64,000 nucleotides of DNA, taken from Archangium gephyra (GTDB lineage Bacteria > Myxococcota > Myxococcia > Myxococcales > Myxococcaceae). The position numbers and the translations under genes were made by a program. The notes beneath the pieces were generated by a model. The model was not told the origin of the DNA and did not search any database. It was given only the letters and a program-made list of their open reading frames with translations. The stretch covers positions 9,696,501 through 9,760,500 of the forward strand of contig NZ_CP011509.1 in NCBI RefSeq assembly GCF_001027285.1, written 5' to 3'. Shown piece after piece: positions 1 to 8,212 of the stretch; the stretch's first letter is position 1, and each line of letters begins with the position of its first letter.

Positions 1-1
1 C

Positions 2-1351
2 GACGGCTATGGCACGGACGTGAGCTTCGCGGACTTCGGCGGCGCCGCCAACAGCGTCACCGTCGACGCCACCGAGACCTTCAACGGCCGCAAGGTCATC
101 AACTTCCAGGTCACCAGCACCGGGAACTACTCCGGCGGCGCCTGGGTCACCTCGACGCCCCGCGACCTCTCCGCCTACAACGCGCTGACCTTCTGGGCGA
201 AGGCGAGCAAGGCCGAGACGCTCAACGTGACGGGCATCGGCAACAACGCGGGCATTGGCTCCGGTACCGGCTTTGGCAGCGAGCGGGCCGCGCTCGCGCT
301 CACCACGGAGTGGCGGAAGTACACCATCCCCATCCCCAACCCGGCCAAGTACAAGAACGTGGGAGGCCTCTTCCACATCGCCGACGCACCGGACGGCTAC
401 ACCCTCCACCTCGCCGACGTCCTCTATGAGCACCTCGGCACCAGCGTCCTCGGCGCGGGCACGGCCTCCATCGGCAACGGCAACACCACCCCGGTGTCGG
501 TCGCGACGGCCGGCACCTACACCATCGATGCGAGCCAGAGCCAGGCCGTCTTCTCCGTCGCGGGCGACCCGGGGAGCCCGATCACCCTCAAGCCGGTGGC
601 CAACGCCTTCTTCGACTTCACCTCGTCCAACACGTCCGTCGCCACGGTCGACAGCGGCGGCGTCGTCACCGGCGTGAGTGCCGGCGGCCCGGTGACCCTC
701 TCCGCCACGCTGGGTGGCGTGGCGGCCAGCGGCTCCTACGCCATCACCGTCACCGGCGTGCTGGCCCAGCCGTCCACCCTGCCGCCCGCGCCCACTCACG
801 CGCCCGGGGACTCCGTGTACTCGCTCTACAGTTCCGTGACGGGTGGTTACACGGGCACCGCCTCCGACCAGAGCGCCAAGGTCGACACGTGGCGGACGGG
901 CTGGAGCGCCGGGTCCGGTGGAGAGCCGTTCACCGTCACCACTGGCGCCGGCAGCGCCGCTCCCCGCAAGTACGCCTTCACCAACACGGCGACCTACGTC
1001 GGCGTCGAGTTCTACGGCACCGCCGGTGCCAACCAGATCGACGCGGCGGGACGGGGGCTCACCAGGCTGCACCTGGACCTGTGGACGCCGGACAACGCGA
1101 CCAACTTCCAGGTGAAGCTGGTCGACTTCGGAGCCGACGGCGCCTTTGGTGGCGGCGACGACACCGAGGGCACCGCCACCCTCACGGCCGACTCGACGCC
1201 GCCGCTCGCCACCGGAGCCTGGCTCTCCTATGAGCTGACGCTGGCCAGCGACTTCCCGGGCCTGGCGAACATGCACCACCTGGCCCAGATGGTCCTGGTC
1301 GCCCCCAACGGCGGCACGATGTTCCTCGACAACCTCTACTTCCACCCGTAG
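2..1351 (+). CDS. Secreted protein with two jelly-roll modules around a BIG2 Ig-like domain (5'-partial)
   Basis: The reading frame is open to the left edge, so only the C-terminal ~450 residues are present. The GTG at position 20 is internal to the frame and probably not the start. Three modules can be seen. The first is a beta-rich, carbohydrate-binding-like jelly roll (about residues 1-145, Thr/Ser/Gly rich, few charges). The second is a bacterial Ig-like group 2 domain (about 155-245, with the typical run NTSVATVDSGGVVTGVSAG). The third is another jelly roll ending in FLDNLYFHP, a usual CBM-type ending. No catalytic domain is visible in the part shown. Exported myxobacterial glycosidases often carry such accessory modules, so this is probably the tail of a polysaccharide-binding or degrading enzyme (inference). 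A 10-bp hairpin lies 50 bp after the stop codon. Confidence 0.75.
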   Translation, partial: DGYGTDVSFADFGGAANSVTVDATETFNGRKVINFQVTSTGNYSGGAWVTSTPRDLSAYNALTFWAKASKAETLNVTGIGNNAGIGSGTGFGSERAALALTTEWRKYTIPIPNPAKYKNVGGLFHIADAPDGYTLHLADVLYEHLGTSVLGAGTASIGNGNTTPVSVATAGTYTIDASQSQAVFSVAGDPGSPITLKPVANAFFDFTSSNTSVATVDSGGVVTGVSAGGPVTLSATLGGVAASGSYAITVTGVLAQPSTLPPAPTHAPGDSVYSLYSSVTGGYTGTASDQSAKVDTWRTGWSAGSGGEPFTVTTGAGSAAPRKYAFTNTATYVGVEFYGTAGANQIDAAGRGLTRLHLDLWTPDNATNFQVKLVDFGADGAFGGGDDTEGTATLTADSTPPLATGAWLSYELTLASDFPGLANMHHLAQMVLVAPNGGTMFLDNLYFHP

Positions 1352-1402
1352 CGGCGGTGTTCGCTGGCGCCGTGGCCTCGAGGGGCCCGGCGCCGGCATT
1401 TC

Positions 1403-1431
1403 GGCGAGCGGCACCTGCCGAGCCGCTCGCC
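1403..1431 (+). terminator. Hairpin after the left-end secreted-protein gene
   Basis: A perfect 10-bp stem (GGCGAGCGGC at 1403-1412 pairing with GCCGCTCGCC at 1422-1431) closes a 9-nt loop, about 50 bp after the stop codon of the plus-strand gene. No T-tract follows, so it may act as an RNA-end stabiliser or a GC-type terminator rather than a classical intrinsic terminator. Confidence 0.5.
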
Positions 1432-1452
1432 AGACAGACACCCGGAAACGAA

Positions 1453-1490
1453 CCGCGCGCCTCCGCTGAGAAGGACCGGGAGGCGCGCGG
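1453..1490 (-). terminator. 12-bp hairpin downstream of the metalloprotease relic
   Basis: CCGCGCGCCTCC (1453-1464) pairs perfectly with GGAGGCGCGCGG (1479-1490) around a 14-nt loop. Read on the minus strand, the stem is followed by a T-rich stretch (TTCGTTT). It sits just after the place where the relic gene would end. It fits the terminator of that former minus-strand gene. Confidence 0.55.
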
Positions 1491-1497
1491 GGTTCAG

Positions 1498-1795
1498 CGG
1501 GTCATCGGACCGCGCTCAGGACGGATGGAGCGCCGACGCCGCCTGCAGGTCGTGAGGTGGGCCGCCCACGCGGTGGGGTTGAACGACAGCTCGAGTCGCA
1601 GTCCTCGTGGTGGTTGAGGCCGAGGACGTGCCCGAGCTCGTGCGTCGAGACCGCCTTCCCGTAGTGCCAGCCCGAGCAGTCGTCAGGTATTCAACGTGAT
1701 GGTGGCGTTCGCCCTGCGGCTGGCGCTGGCGCCGTGGTTGGCCTCGCACACCATGACGTCGGCAGCGCGCTGTCCTCCGGGGCGCTCGTGCAGCC
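1498..1795 (-). pseudogene. Frameshifted zinc metalloprotease relic (HExxHxxGxxH, matrixin/snapalysin-like)
   Basis: The minus strand encodes recognisable pieces of a secreted zinc protease, but in different frames. Upstream is ADVMVCEANHGAS...ANATITLNT, then an immediate stop. One base out of frame follows DDCSGWHYGKAVSTHELGHV and LGLNHH, which contains the full zinc-binding signature HELGHVLGLNHH. In a third frame comes HDLQAASALHPS, which resembles the usual C-terminus of matrixin-like proteases (HDLQAL.ALYP). At least two frameshifts separate these pieces, and no start with a signal peptide survives upstream. The rest of the 1352-2020 gap holds two hairpins and the promoter region of the kinase gene. 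The family call is at clan level only (metzincin). A sequencing error could explain one break but hardly all of them. Confidence 0.55.
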
Positions 1796-2020
1796 GTCGG
1801 CGAGCAGACCGCCGGGGAGCTCTCCACGGTGGTGCCCCGCGCCACCGTGCCGCCCCGAGGCGCTCTCGAGCCTCTGCGAGGAGCGCGCGATGCCGCCGAG
1901 CCCCGGCAGGCTCCCCCCCTTTCGCGGCCTCCCCGCGCCTTCGCCGTGTCCGTCCTCGTTTCAGGCGGGTCCCCCAGGTGTAGTATATTTCCTGGCTTAT
2001 ACGGCCTTACGGTTATTCTC

Positions 2021-5000
2021 ATGACTCCATGTCCTGACGAGAATGAACTGCTGGAGTGGGAGCAGGGGCGCCTGTCCGCGGACGCCGTGGCCGGGCTCGA
2101 GGCCCACCTGGATGGGTGCGCGGCCTGCTGCGCGGTGGCGGCGGGACTCCGGGGAGGGGTGGCCCTCTCCGGGGAGGAGTTGGAGCCCCTGACGCCGCTG
2201 ACGCCAGGACCTGGGGCGCACGTGGGGCGCTACGTGCTGCTGCGCCGTGTGGGCGAGGGGGGCATGGGGGTCGTCTTCGCCGCGTATGACCCGGACCTGG
2301 ACCGGGAGGTGGCGCTCAAACTGCTCAAGCCCGGGGCGGTAGCGGACGCGGAGGCGCGGGGCCGGCTGGTGCGCGAGGCCCAGGCGCTGGCGAGGCTGTC
2401 CCACCCGAACGTCGTCATCGTGCATGACGTGGGACAGGACGGCGACACCGTCTTCCTCGCCATGGAGCTGGTGCGGGGGCGGACGCTGCGCCACTGGCTG
2501 GAGGAGGCGCCACGGACATGGCGCGAGGTGCTCTCGCGCTTCCTCCTGGCGGGCCAGGGGTTGGCGGCCGCGCACGCGGTGGGGCTGGTGCACCGCGACT
2601 TCAAGCCGGACAACGTGCTGCTGGGGGAAGACGGCCAGGTGCGCGTCACCGACTTCGGCCTCGCGCGCGCGGTGCTCGCGCCCCTGGCCCCGCCCCAGCC
2701 GGGGGCCGGAGAGAGCCCCACCCGGCAGGCCCCCCTCCCGGGAAGCGACACGCTCACCGGAGTGCGGCTGGGTACGCCCGCCTATATGTCCCCGGAGCAG
2801 TGGCGGGGCCTGCACGCGGACGCGCGCAGCGACCAGTTCAGCTTCTGCGTCGCGCTGTACGAGGCCCTCTTCGGCCAGCGGCCCTTCGCGGGTGAGACGC
2901 CGGGGGAGCGCGCCCAGGCCCTGAGCGAGGGACGGGTGACGCCGCCGCCCCGCGGCTCGCGGGTACCCGGCGCCGTGCGCAACGCCGTGCTGCGGGGCCT
3001 GGCCGCCGAGCCGGACGCGCGCCACCCTTCCCTGAAGGTGCTGCTCGCCCGGCTCGAGTGCGGCTCGCGTGCGCACCAATGGCGCTGGGCGGCGGCGGCA
3101 CTGGCCACGGGTGTGGCGGCCAGCGCCGCCGTGGGCTTCGGCCTGGCCTGGGGTGACGCCGCGCAGGCGTGCACCGGCTTCGAGGCCCGGCTGGAGGGGA
3201 CGTGGGACGCGGCGCGCCGGGCCCGGCTGGAGCAGCGCTTCCGTCAGGGCGCGATGCCGGGACGGGGGGACGCCTTCGAGTCCACCGCGCGGACGCTGGA
3301 CGCCTATGCCCAGGCGCTGGTGGCCCAGGAGCGGCAGTCCTGCGAGGACACGCGCGTGCGGCGGGCCCAGTCCGAGCAGCTGATGGACCTGCGCGCCGCG
3401 TGCCTGGATGGACGGCGCCAGGCGTTGCACGACCTGGTGACGTTGCTGGAGGGGGGCGAGCGGGAGGCCCTCACGCGGGCGCCCGAGGCCGCGCGGCAGC
3501 TCCCCTCCCTGGCCGCGTGCGCGGACCGGGACACGCTCGCCCGCGTGGACCCGCTGCCGGAAGCCCCGGAGGCCCGGCGGCGGCTGGCGGCGCTGCGCCG
3601 GGAGCTGGACGGGCTGCGCGTGCAGGGCGCGGCCGGCTTCCATACGCGCGCGCTGCCCCGGCTGGAAGAGGTGGTGACGGCACTGCGGGGGCTGGGACAC
3701 CGGCCCACGCTGGCGGAGGCCCTGCTCGTGCTGGGCGAGCTGCGGGGTACCGCCGGGAGCTTCGCCGAGGCGCGCGAGGTGCTGGAGGAGGCGGTGCGCG
3801 TGGCGCAGGCCGGACACGACGACGAGACGGCCGCGCGCGCGTGGAACCGCCTCCTCTTCACGGAAGTCGAGGGCATGGGCCTGGTGAAGGAGGCCCAGCG
3901 CACCGCGCGCATGGCGGAGGCGGCCCTGGAACGCCTGGGGCCCGAGGCCTCCCTGGAGGTGGCCGCGGAGCTGCACCGTGTGCGCGGCAGCCTCGGCTAC
4001 CGGCAGGGCGAGTATGCGCGCGCGCTCGCGGACGCCAGTGAGGCCCTGGCCCTGCTGGAGCGGGCGCGCGGGCCGCAGGACGTGGCGCTCGCCGAGGTCT
4101 TGACGGGCATGGGCATGGCCCTCAACGCACAGGGGCGCTACGCCGAGGCGGAGCGGCAGTATACGCGCGCCCTGGCGCTGATGGAGGCGGTGTACGGCCG
4201 GGAGCACCCGCGGCGCGCGGAGTACCTCAACAACCTGGCCACCGCGCTGCGGCTCGAGGGCAAGGTGGCCGAGGCGGTGGCACGCTACGGCGAGGCGCTC
4301 GACCTGGCCGAGCGCCTCCTCGGGGCGGAGCACTCCAACACCAGCATCATCCGGATGAACCTGGGCGACGCGCTCTCGCGGCAGGGCCAGCTGGCGCAAG
4401 CGCTGCCCCACTACGAGCGCGCCCTGGCCAGTCTGCGCAAGGGCGGAGAGGGCGAGCGGCTCCGGGTGGCCACCGTGCTGCTGAGCCTGGGCAATGCACG
4501 GGGGGACCTGGGACAGCTCGCGCGGGCCGAGGCGGCCTACCGCGAGGCGCTCGCGATCCAGGAGGCGCACCTCGGCCCCCGGCACCCGGACGTGGCCCTG
4601 TCGCGCAACAACCTGGGCTCGGTGGCGATGGACGCGGGCCACCTGGAAGACGCGCGTGCCCACTTCGAGGCGGCGCGCGAGCTCTGGGCGGCCTCGCTCG
4701 GCCCCGGCCACCCGAAGGTGGCCAGTGCGCTGTACAACCTGGGGCATGTGGAGCTGCGCCTGGGCAGGATGCGCCCGGCACTCACCTACCTGCGGCAGTC
4801 GCTGGAGCTGCGCGAGCGGGCGCTCGGGGCGGAGCACCCCCGGGTGGTGCAGACGCTCGGGATGCTGGGCGATGCACTGCTGGAGGGCGGCCAGCCACGC
4901 GAGGCCCGCGAGATGCTGGAGCGGGCAGTGGCGCTCTCCTCGCGGGTGGAGCTGCCCCCGCACGATGTGGGCCGGGCACGCTTCGCGCTCGCCCGCGTCC

Positions 5001-5203
5001 TCTGGCGGTCGCACGAGGAGCGGCCCCGGGCGCTCTCCCTGGCGCGGGAGGCCCAGGCGGCCTACGCACGCAGCGCGCCCTTCTACGCGTACCGCGCGCA
5101 AGAGGTACACTCCTGGCTGTCCGCCCACGAGCCCTCCTGCGCCGGGGTGCCGTGTCTCATCTCCGCCCGTGTGGGCGGGCCTGCCGGTGGAGGTGGTCCG
5201 TGA
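2021..5203 (+). CDS. Ser/Thr protein kinase with N-terminal zinc-finger and C-terminal TPR array
   Basis: A 1060-residue protein, read from the ATG at 2021; upstream codons in this frame lack family features. Residues 1-45 form an anti-sigma-type zinc finger (C4, then H29-x3-C33-x2-C36). The Hanks-type kinase domain covers about 70-340. It has a glycine loop GEGGMG (~77), the VALK lysine (~98), the catalytic loop HRDFKPDN (~193), DFG (~211) and a GTPAYMSPEQW activation segment, so it looks catalytically complete. A single membrane helix lies at ~354-376. The rest is alpha-helical with many TPR repeats of kinesin-light-chain type (about 580-1030). The gene ends in a GTGA overlap with the next gene, a sigma factor. 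Likely role: a membrane sensor kinase that uses the TPR region for partner binding and acts on the coupled sigma factor (inference). This arrangement recurs in myxobacteria. Confidence 0.9.
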   Translation: MTPCPDENELLEWEQGRLSADAVAGLEAHLDGCAACCAVAAGLRGGVALSGEELEPLTPLTPGPGAHVGRYVLLRRVGEGGMGVVFAAYDPDLDREVALKLLKPGAVADAEARGRLVREAQALARLSHPNVVIVHDVGQDGDTVFLAMELVRGRTLRHWLEEAPRTWREVLSRFLLAGQGLAAAHAVGLVHRDFKPDNVLLGEDGQVRVTDFGLARAVLAPLAPPQPGAGESPTRQAPLPGSDTLTGVRLGTPAYMSPEQWRGLHADARSDQFSFCVALYEALFGQRPFAGETPGERAQALSEGRVTPPPRGSRVPGAVRNAVLRGLAAEPDARHPSLKVLLARLECGSRAHQWRWAAAALATGVAASAAVGFGLAWGDAAQACTGFEARLEGTWDAARRARLEQRFRQGAMPGRGDAFESTARTLDAYAQALVAQERQSCEDTRVRRAQSEQLMDLRAACLDGRRQALHDLVTLLEGGEREALTRAPEAARQLPSLAACADRDTLARVDPLPEAPEARRRLAALRRELDGLRVQGAAGFHTRALPRLEEVVTALRGLGHRPTLAEALLVLGELRGTAGSFAEAREVLEEAVRVAQAGHDDETAARAWNRLLFTEVEGMGLVKEAQRTARMAEAALERLGPEASLEVAAELHRVRGSLGYRQGEYARALADASEALALLERARGPQDVALAEVLTGMGMALNAQGRYAEAERQYTRALALMEAVYGREHPRRAEYLNNLATALRLEGKVAEAVARYGEALDLAERLLGAEHSNTSIIRMNLGDALSRQGQLAQALPHYERALASLRKGGEGERLRVATVLLSLGNARGDLGQLARAEAAYREALAIQEAHLGPRHPDVALSRNNLGSVAMDAGHLEDARAHFEAARELWAASLGPGHPKVASALYNLGHVELRLGRMRPALTYLRQSLELRERALGAEHPRVVQTLGMLGDALLEGGQPREAREMLERAVALSSRVELPPHDVGRARFALARVLWRSHEERPRALSLAREAQAAYARSAPFYAYRAQEVHSWLSAHEPSCAGVPCLISARVGGPAGGGGP

Positions 5204-6081
5204 CGTCCGAGCACACCGAGTCCTTCCTGTCGCGGGCGCCGCACGCGCTCGTCCCGGCGCTGCGGGCACACCCCGGCCTGGAGGAAGCGCTCGCGGGGCT
5301 GGTGCGGGCGGCGCGCGAGGCGTGGCCGGAGGTGGGCATGGACGAGGGGGCCTTCCTGGCGCACGTGGCGGAGCGGCTGCCCTCCACGGGCGAGGCCCGC
5401 GAGGTGCTCGCGAGCCTGCGCACGGAGGACTTCTTCCTCGCCTTCGCCTGCGTGCGGGGGGAGGCGCGGGCGCTCGAGGCGTTCGAGGCGCGGGTGCTGT
5501 CCCAGGTGGGGACGTGGCTGCCGCGCGAGGCCCCCGCCCTCGTGGACGAGCTGCGCCAGCTGTTGCGCCAGCGGCTGCTCGTCTCCATGGACGGGGCACC
5601 GCCGAAGCTGGCCTCCTACTCCGGGCGCGGTCCGCTGGGACAGTGGGTGCGGGCGGTGGCGCTGCGGCTGCACATCGACCGGCAGCGCGCCGCGCCGCGC
5701 GAGCGGTCCCTGGAGGAGGCTCCGGCGGCCCTGGCGGATCGGCTGGGCACGGACCCCGAGCTGGCCTTCATGCGCGAGCGGCACCAGGAGGACTTCCGCG
5801 TGGCCTTCCGCGCCGCGCTGGGCCGGCTGGAGACGCGGGAGCGCAACCTGCTGCGGCTGCACCACGTGCACGGCCAGTCCATGGACGAGGTGAGCGCCAC
5901 CTACCAGGCGCCCCGCTCCACCGTGGCGCGCTGGATCGCCCGCGCCCGCGAGCGGCTGCTGACGCTCACCCGCGAGGAGCTGATGGCGCGGCTGAGGCTG
6001 ACGCCCGACGAGCTGGACAGCATGCTGCGCCTCGTGCGCAGCCAGCTCGACGTCAGCCTGCGCCTGCTCCTGGCGGACTGA
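5200..6081 (+). CDS. Myxobacterial divergent sigma-70 family factor (Sig-70_gmx1-like)
   Basis: A 293-residue protein. I chose the GTG at 5200, which overlaps the kinase stop codon (GTGA) and has GGAGGTGG just upstream, so translation is probably coupled. The middle part (about 140-165, SGRGPLGQWVRAVALRLHID) resembles sigma region 2. The stretch LETRERNLLRLHHVHGQSMD to RWIARARERLL (about 205-250) is a sigma region 4 helix-turn-helix. The N-terminal ~100 residues are not sigma-like. This fits the Myxococcales-specific sigma family described as Sig-70_gmx1, whose genes lie beside Ser/Thr kinase genes. The target promoters are unknown. Its stop codon is only 9 bp from the stop of the opposing GH43 gene. 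Confidence 0.85.
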   Translation: MTSEHTESFLSRAPHALVPALRAHPGLEEALAGLVRAAREAWPEVGMDEGAFLAHVAERLPSTGEAREVLASLRTEDFFLAFACVRGEARALEAFEARVLSQVGTWLPREAPALVDELRQLLRQRLLVSMDGAPPKLASYSGRGPLGQWVRAVALRLHIDRQRAAPRERSLEEAPAALADRLGTDPELAFMRERHQEDFRVAFRAALGRLETRERNLLRLHHVHGQSMDEVSATYQAPRSTVARWIARARERLLTLTREELMARLRLTPDELDSMLRLVRSQLDVSLRLLLAD

Positions 6082-6090
6082 GGCCGCGCC

Positions 6091-7188
6091 TCAGGGATGA
6101 GCACTTGGCGCGGTCCCGGGCCCCGCTGAAGGCGCCCCGCCTTCGACGCGCGGCCACCCGTCGCGCCACGTCAGCCGGTCGATCAACATCGGGCGGCGCA
6201 CCGACCGGTCGCCGCTGATGACCGCCTCGACGTAGGGGCGTCTAACATCGATGGCGTGGTAGGCGATCCAGTCCTGCCCCGCGCGGTCGGTGACGACCGA
6301 GTTGTGGCCCGGTGCTATCCACGCATCGCTCCGGCGCAGGATGGCGCTGTCGGGCGCGCCCGTGGCCTGAGCCAGCGTCTCGAAGGGGCCGGTGGCACTG
6401 CGGGAGCGCGCGACCATCACCGCGTACTTGATGTCTTGCAATGGGCCGTGGCAGCAGTTCTCTCCGGAGTAGAAGAGGTAGTAGTAGCCGTCTCGGTAGA
6501 CGACCCACGCGCCCTCGATCAGGGTCTGAAGAGGGACGTTCTTGTCTGCCTTCACCAGCTCGCTCGGCGCGCTCCCCTTTTTGAAGCTCAGCCCGTCCGC
6601 CGCCAGCTCCTGCACGCGGATGGGCTGGAAGCCCGAGCCCCAGTACAGGTACTTCCTACCCGTGCGCGGGTCGTCGAAGGCCATCGGGTCGATGTTGACG
6701 AAGGAAAGCCCACACACGAGAGGACGCCCGCTGTCGCGGAACGGGCCCTCGGGCTTGGGCGAGGTGGCGACGCCCAGGCAGAAGACACCTTCCTTGCTCT
6801 CCGCCGCCCCCCGCTCCTTCTTGAAGCGCTCCGCGCGCTCGGGGTCGAGGCCGGCCGAGAAGTACAGGTGGAAGGTGCGGCCGCGGCGGTGGACATCCGG
6901 TGCCCAGAACAGCTGGGTCCGCGAGGCCCAGGAGGGCTTCACGGGCAGCACGTCGCCCACGCGCTCCCAGCGCACGAGGTCACGCGAGCGGGCGGCCTGG
7001 ATGTTCTGTACCTGGCCGGCGACGTCCCCTTGCGTGGCATAGGCGTAGAACCATCCGCCTCCGGCGTCGATGACCGTGGGATCCGGGAAGTCTTCGTCGA
7101 AGACGGGATTGGTATGAGAAGAAGCGGCGCGCTGTTGCGCGGAGGCGGTGAGCGCGGCACAGAGCGCGATGAGCGGCAGAAGTCTCAT
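6091..7188 (-). CDS. Secreted glycoside hydrolase family 43 protein
   Basis: A 365-residue protein with a signal peptide (about 1-18, ending TASAQ). The five-bladed propeller fold of GH43 is indicated by the N-terminal FPDPTVIDAGGGWFYAYAT, in which the Asp of DPT is the usual catalytic base. Later features are LFWAPDVHRRG, DPMAFDDPRTGRKYLYWGS with the transition-state Asp, and IEGAWVVYRDGYYYLFYSG, whose Glu is the likely acid catalyst. Family members cleave arabinan, xylan or related side chains, and the substrate cannot be told from sequence alone. It is divergently transcribed from the PhyH-family gene across 141 bp. It is one of four GH43-fold genes in this window. Confidence 0.88.
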   Translation of the reverse strand: MRLLPLIALCAALTASAQQRAASSHTNPVFDEDFPDPTVIDAGGGWFYAYATQGDVAGQVQNIQAARSRDLVRWERVGDVLPVKPSWASRTQLFWAPDVHRRGRTFHLYFSAGLDPERAERFKKERGAAESKEGVFCLGVATSPKPEGPFRDSGRPLVCGLSFVNIDPMAFDDPRTGRKYLYWGSGFQPIRVQELAADGLSFKKGSAPSELVKADKNVPLQTLIEGAWVVYRDGYYYLFYSGENCCHGPLQDIKYAVMVARSRSATGPFETLAQATGAPDSAILRRSDAWIAPGHNSVVTDRAGQDWIAYHAIDVRRPYVEAVISGDRSVRRPMLIDRLTWRDGWPRVEGGAPSAGPGTAPSAHP

Positions 7189-7329
7189 CCGGATTCACTC
7201 GAGCGTGAGCGCGGCCGGAGATTCGTCCGCCCGGACAGCGTATACGACGAGCGCATCGCCGTCCCCACTCGCCTTCAGGCGCCAAAGTCACTAATTTCGA
7301 GCCGTTCCGATTACGCGAGACAGCCCCGC
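7189..7329. promoter_or_regulatory. Divergent promoter region between GH43 and PhyH-family genes
   Basis: This 141-bp region separates two divergent starts and must hold both promoters. An 8-bp perfect palindrome CGTATACG lies at 7239-7246 near its middle and is a possible regulator half-site pair. No consensus -35/-10 pair was convincing. Confidence 0.3.
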
Positions 7330-8169
7330 ATGAGCACTGCCCCACTCCTGGAGCAACAGAGCTACGACACCGCCACGATCATGGGCGGCCTCTATGGTGA
7401 CGGCATCATCGGCCTCAAGGGCGCGTTCAGCCGCCCGTGGGCCGAGCGGATGCGCGAAGACATCGAGCAGCTGTTCGCGGAAGCGCGCCAGGTGCCCGGC
7501 GGAGCGCTGCCGCGAGGACCGGAGCGCTACTACGTCGAGGTCCACCCGGAGCGCATCCGCGGCTTCGTCGACATCGCGACGCATCCCTGGTTCATCGCCG
7601 TTTGCGAGGCCGTGCTCGGACCGGATTACAAAATTGTCGAAGTGGGTTTCGACATCCCCTTCCCTGGCGCCGCCGACCAGCCCTGGCACCGGGACTTCCC
7701 CTCTCCCGAAGCGACGCTGAAAGGGCGCAGGCTGAACTCGCTCGCGTTCAACCTGACGGCGGTGGACACGGTGGTCGAGATGGGTCCGTTCGAGGTCGCG
7801 CCCGGCACGCAGTGGGACGATCTCAGCGCCCATCCCAAGGGCATGTTCCCGCCGAAGGAGCTCTATCCGCGCTATCAAGAGCGCATGGTGCGAAAGCTTC
7901 CCCAGCTGGGCGACATCTCGGCCCGTTCGGCGCTCACCATCCACCGGGGGACCGCCAACCGCTCGAACCAGGCACGGCCTGTGCTGGTCGTCGGTGTCGA
8001 TGCGCCGGATGCGACCAACGCCCATCATCACGATCTGCAGATCACCCAGCGCTACGCGGACTCACTTCCGCCGCGCGTGCGCGATCACCTCACCTACCGG
8101 CTCGTGGACACCCTGAAGCCTGTCATCCAGCACCACGTCATCGAGGGGCTGCTGAAGCCAGACTATTGA
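7330..8169 (+). CDS. Phytanoyl-CoA dioxygenase (PhyH) family Fe(II)/2-oxoglutarate oxygenase
   Basis: A 279-residue protein from the ATG at 7330 (MSTAPLLEQQ...). The double-stranded beta-helix iron ligands can be placed: QPWHRDFPSP supplies the HxD pair, and LTIHRGTANRSNQARPVLVV supplies the distal His, followed by the Arg that binds 2-oxoglutarate. PhyH-family enzymes hydroxylate acyl-CoAs, natural products and small metabolites, so the substrate is not predictable. There is no signal peptide, so it is cytoplasmic. It starts divergently from a GH43 gene and converges on galK, with a short hairpin between. Carbohydrate neighbours suggest, but do not prove, a role in a sugar-related locus. Confidence 0.82.
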   Translation: MSTAPLLEQQSYDTATIMGGLYGDGIIGLKGAFSRPWAERMREDIEQLFAEARQVPGGALPRGPERYYVEVHPERIRGFVDIATHPWFIAVCEAVLGPDYKIVEVGFDIPFPGAADQPWHRDFPSPEATLKGRRLNSLAFNLTAVDTVVEMGPFEVAPGTQWDDLSAHPKGMFPPKELYPRYQERMVRKLPQLGDISARSALTIHRGTANRSNQARPVLVVGVDAPDATNAHHHDLQITQRYADSLPPRVRDHLTYRLVDTLKPVIQHHVIEGLLKPDY

Positions 8170-8176
8170 GGCGGTG

Positions 8177-8195
8177 GCGCCGGAGGCCTCGGCGC
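8177..8195. terminator. Hairpin between convergent PhyH and galK genes
   Basis: A 6-bp perfect stem (GCGCCG at 8177-8182, CGGCGC at 8190-8195) with a 7-nt loop lies in the 43-bp gap between convergent stop codons. It could terminate both genes. There is no T-tract. Confidence 0.35.
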
Positions 8196-8212
8196 GATGG
8201 CTGGTGGGAGCG

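Noticed and set aside
1997-5599. 1200-residue open frame antisense to the kinase and sigma genes
   Set aside because: It is Arg/Pro/Gln/His-rich and lacks domain features, and it lies opposite convincing genes. Long mirror frames are expected in such GC-rich DNA.
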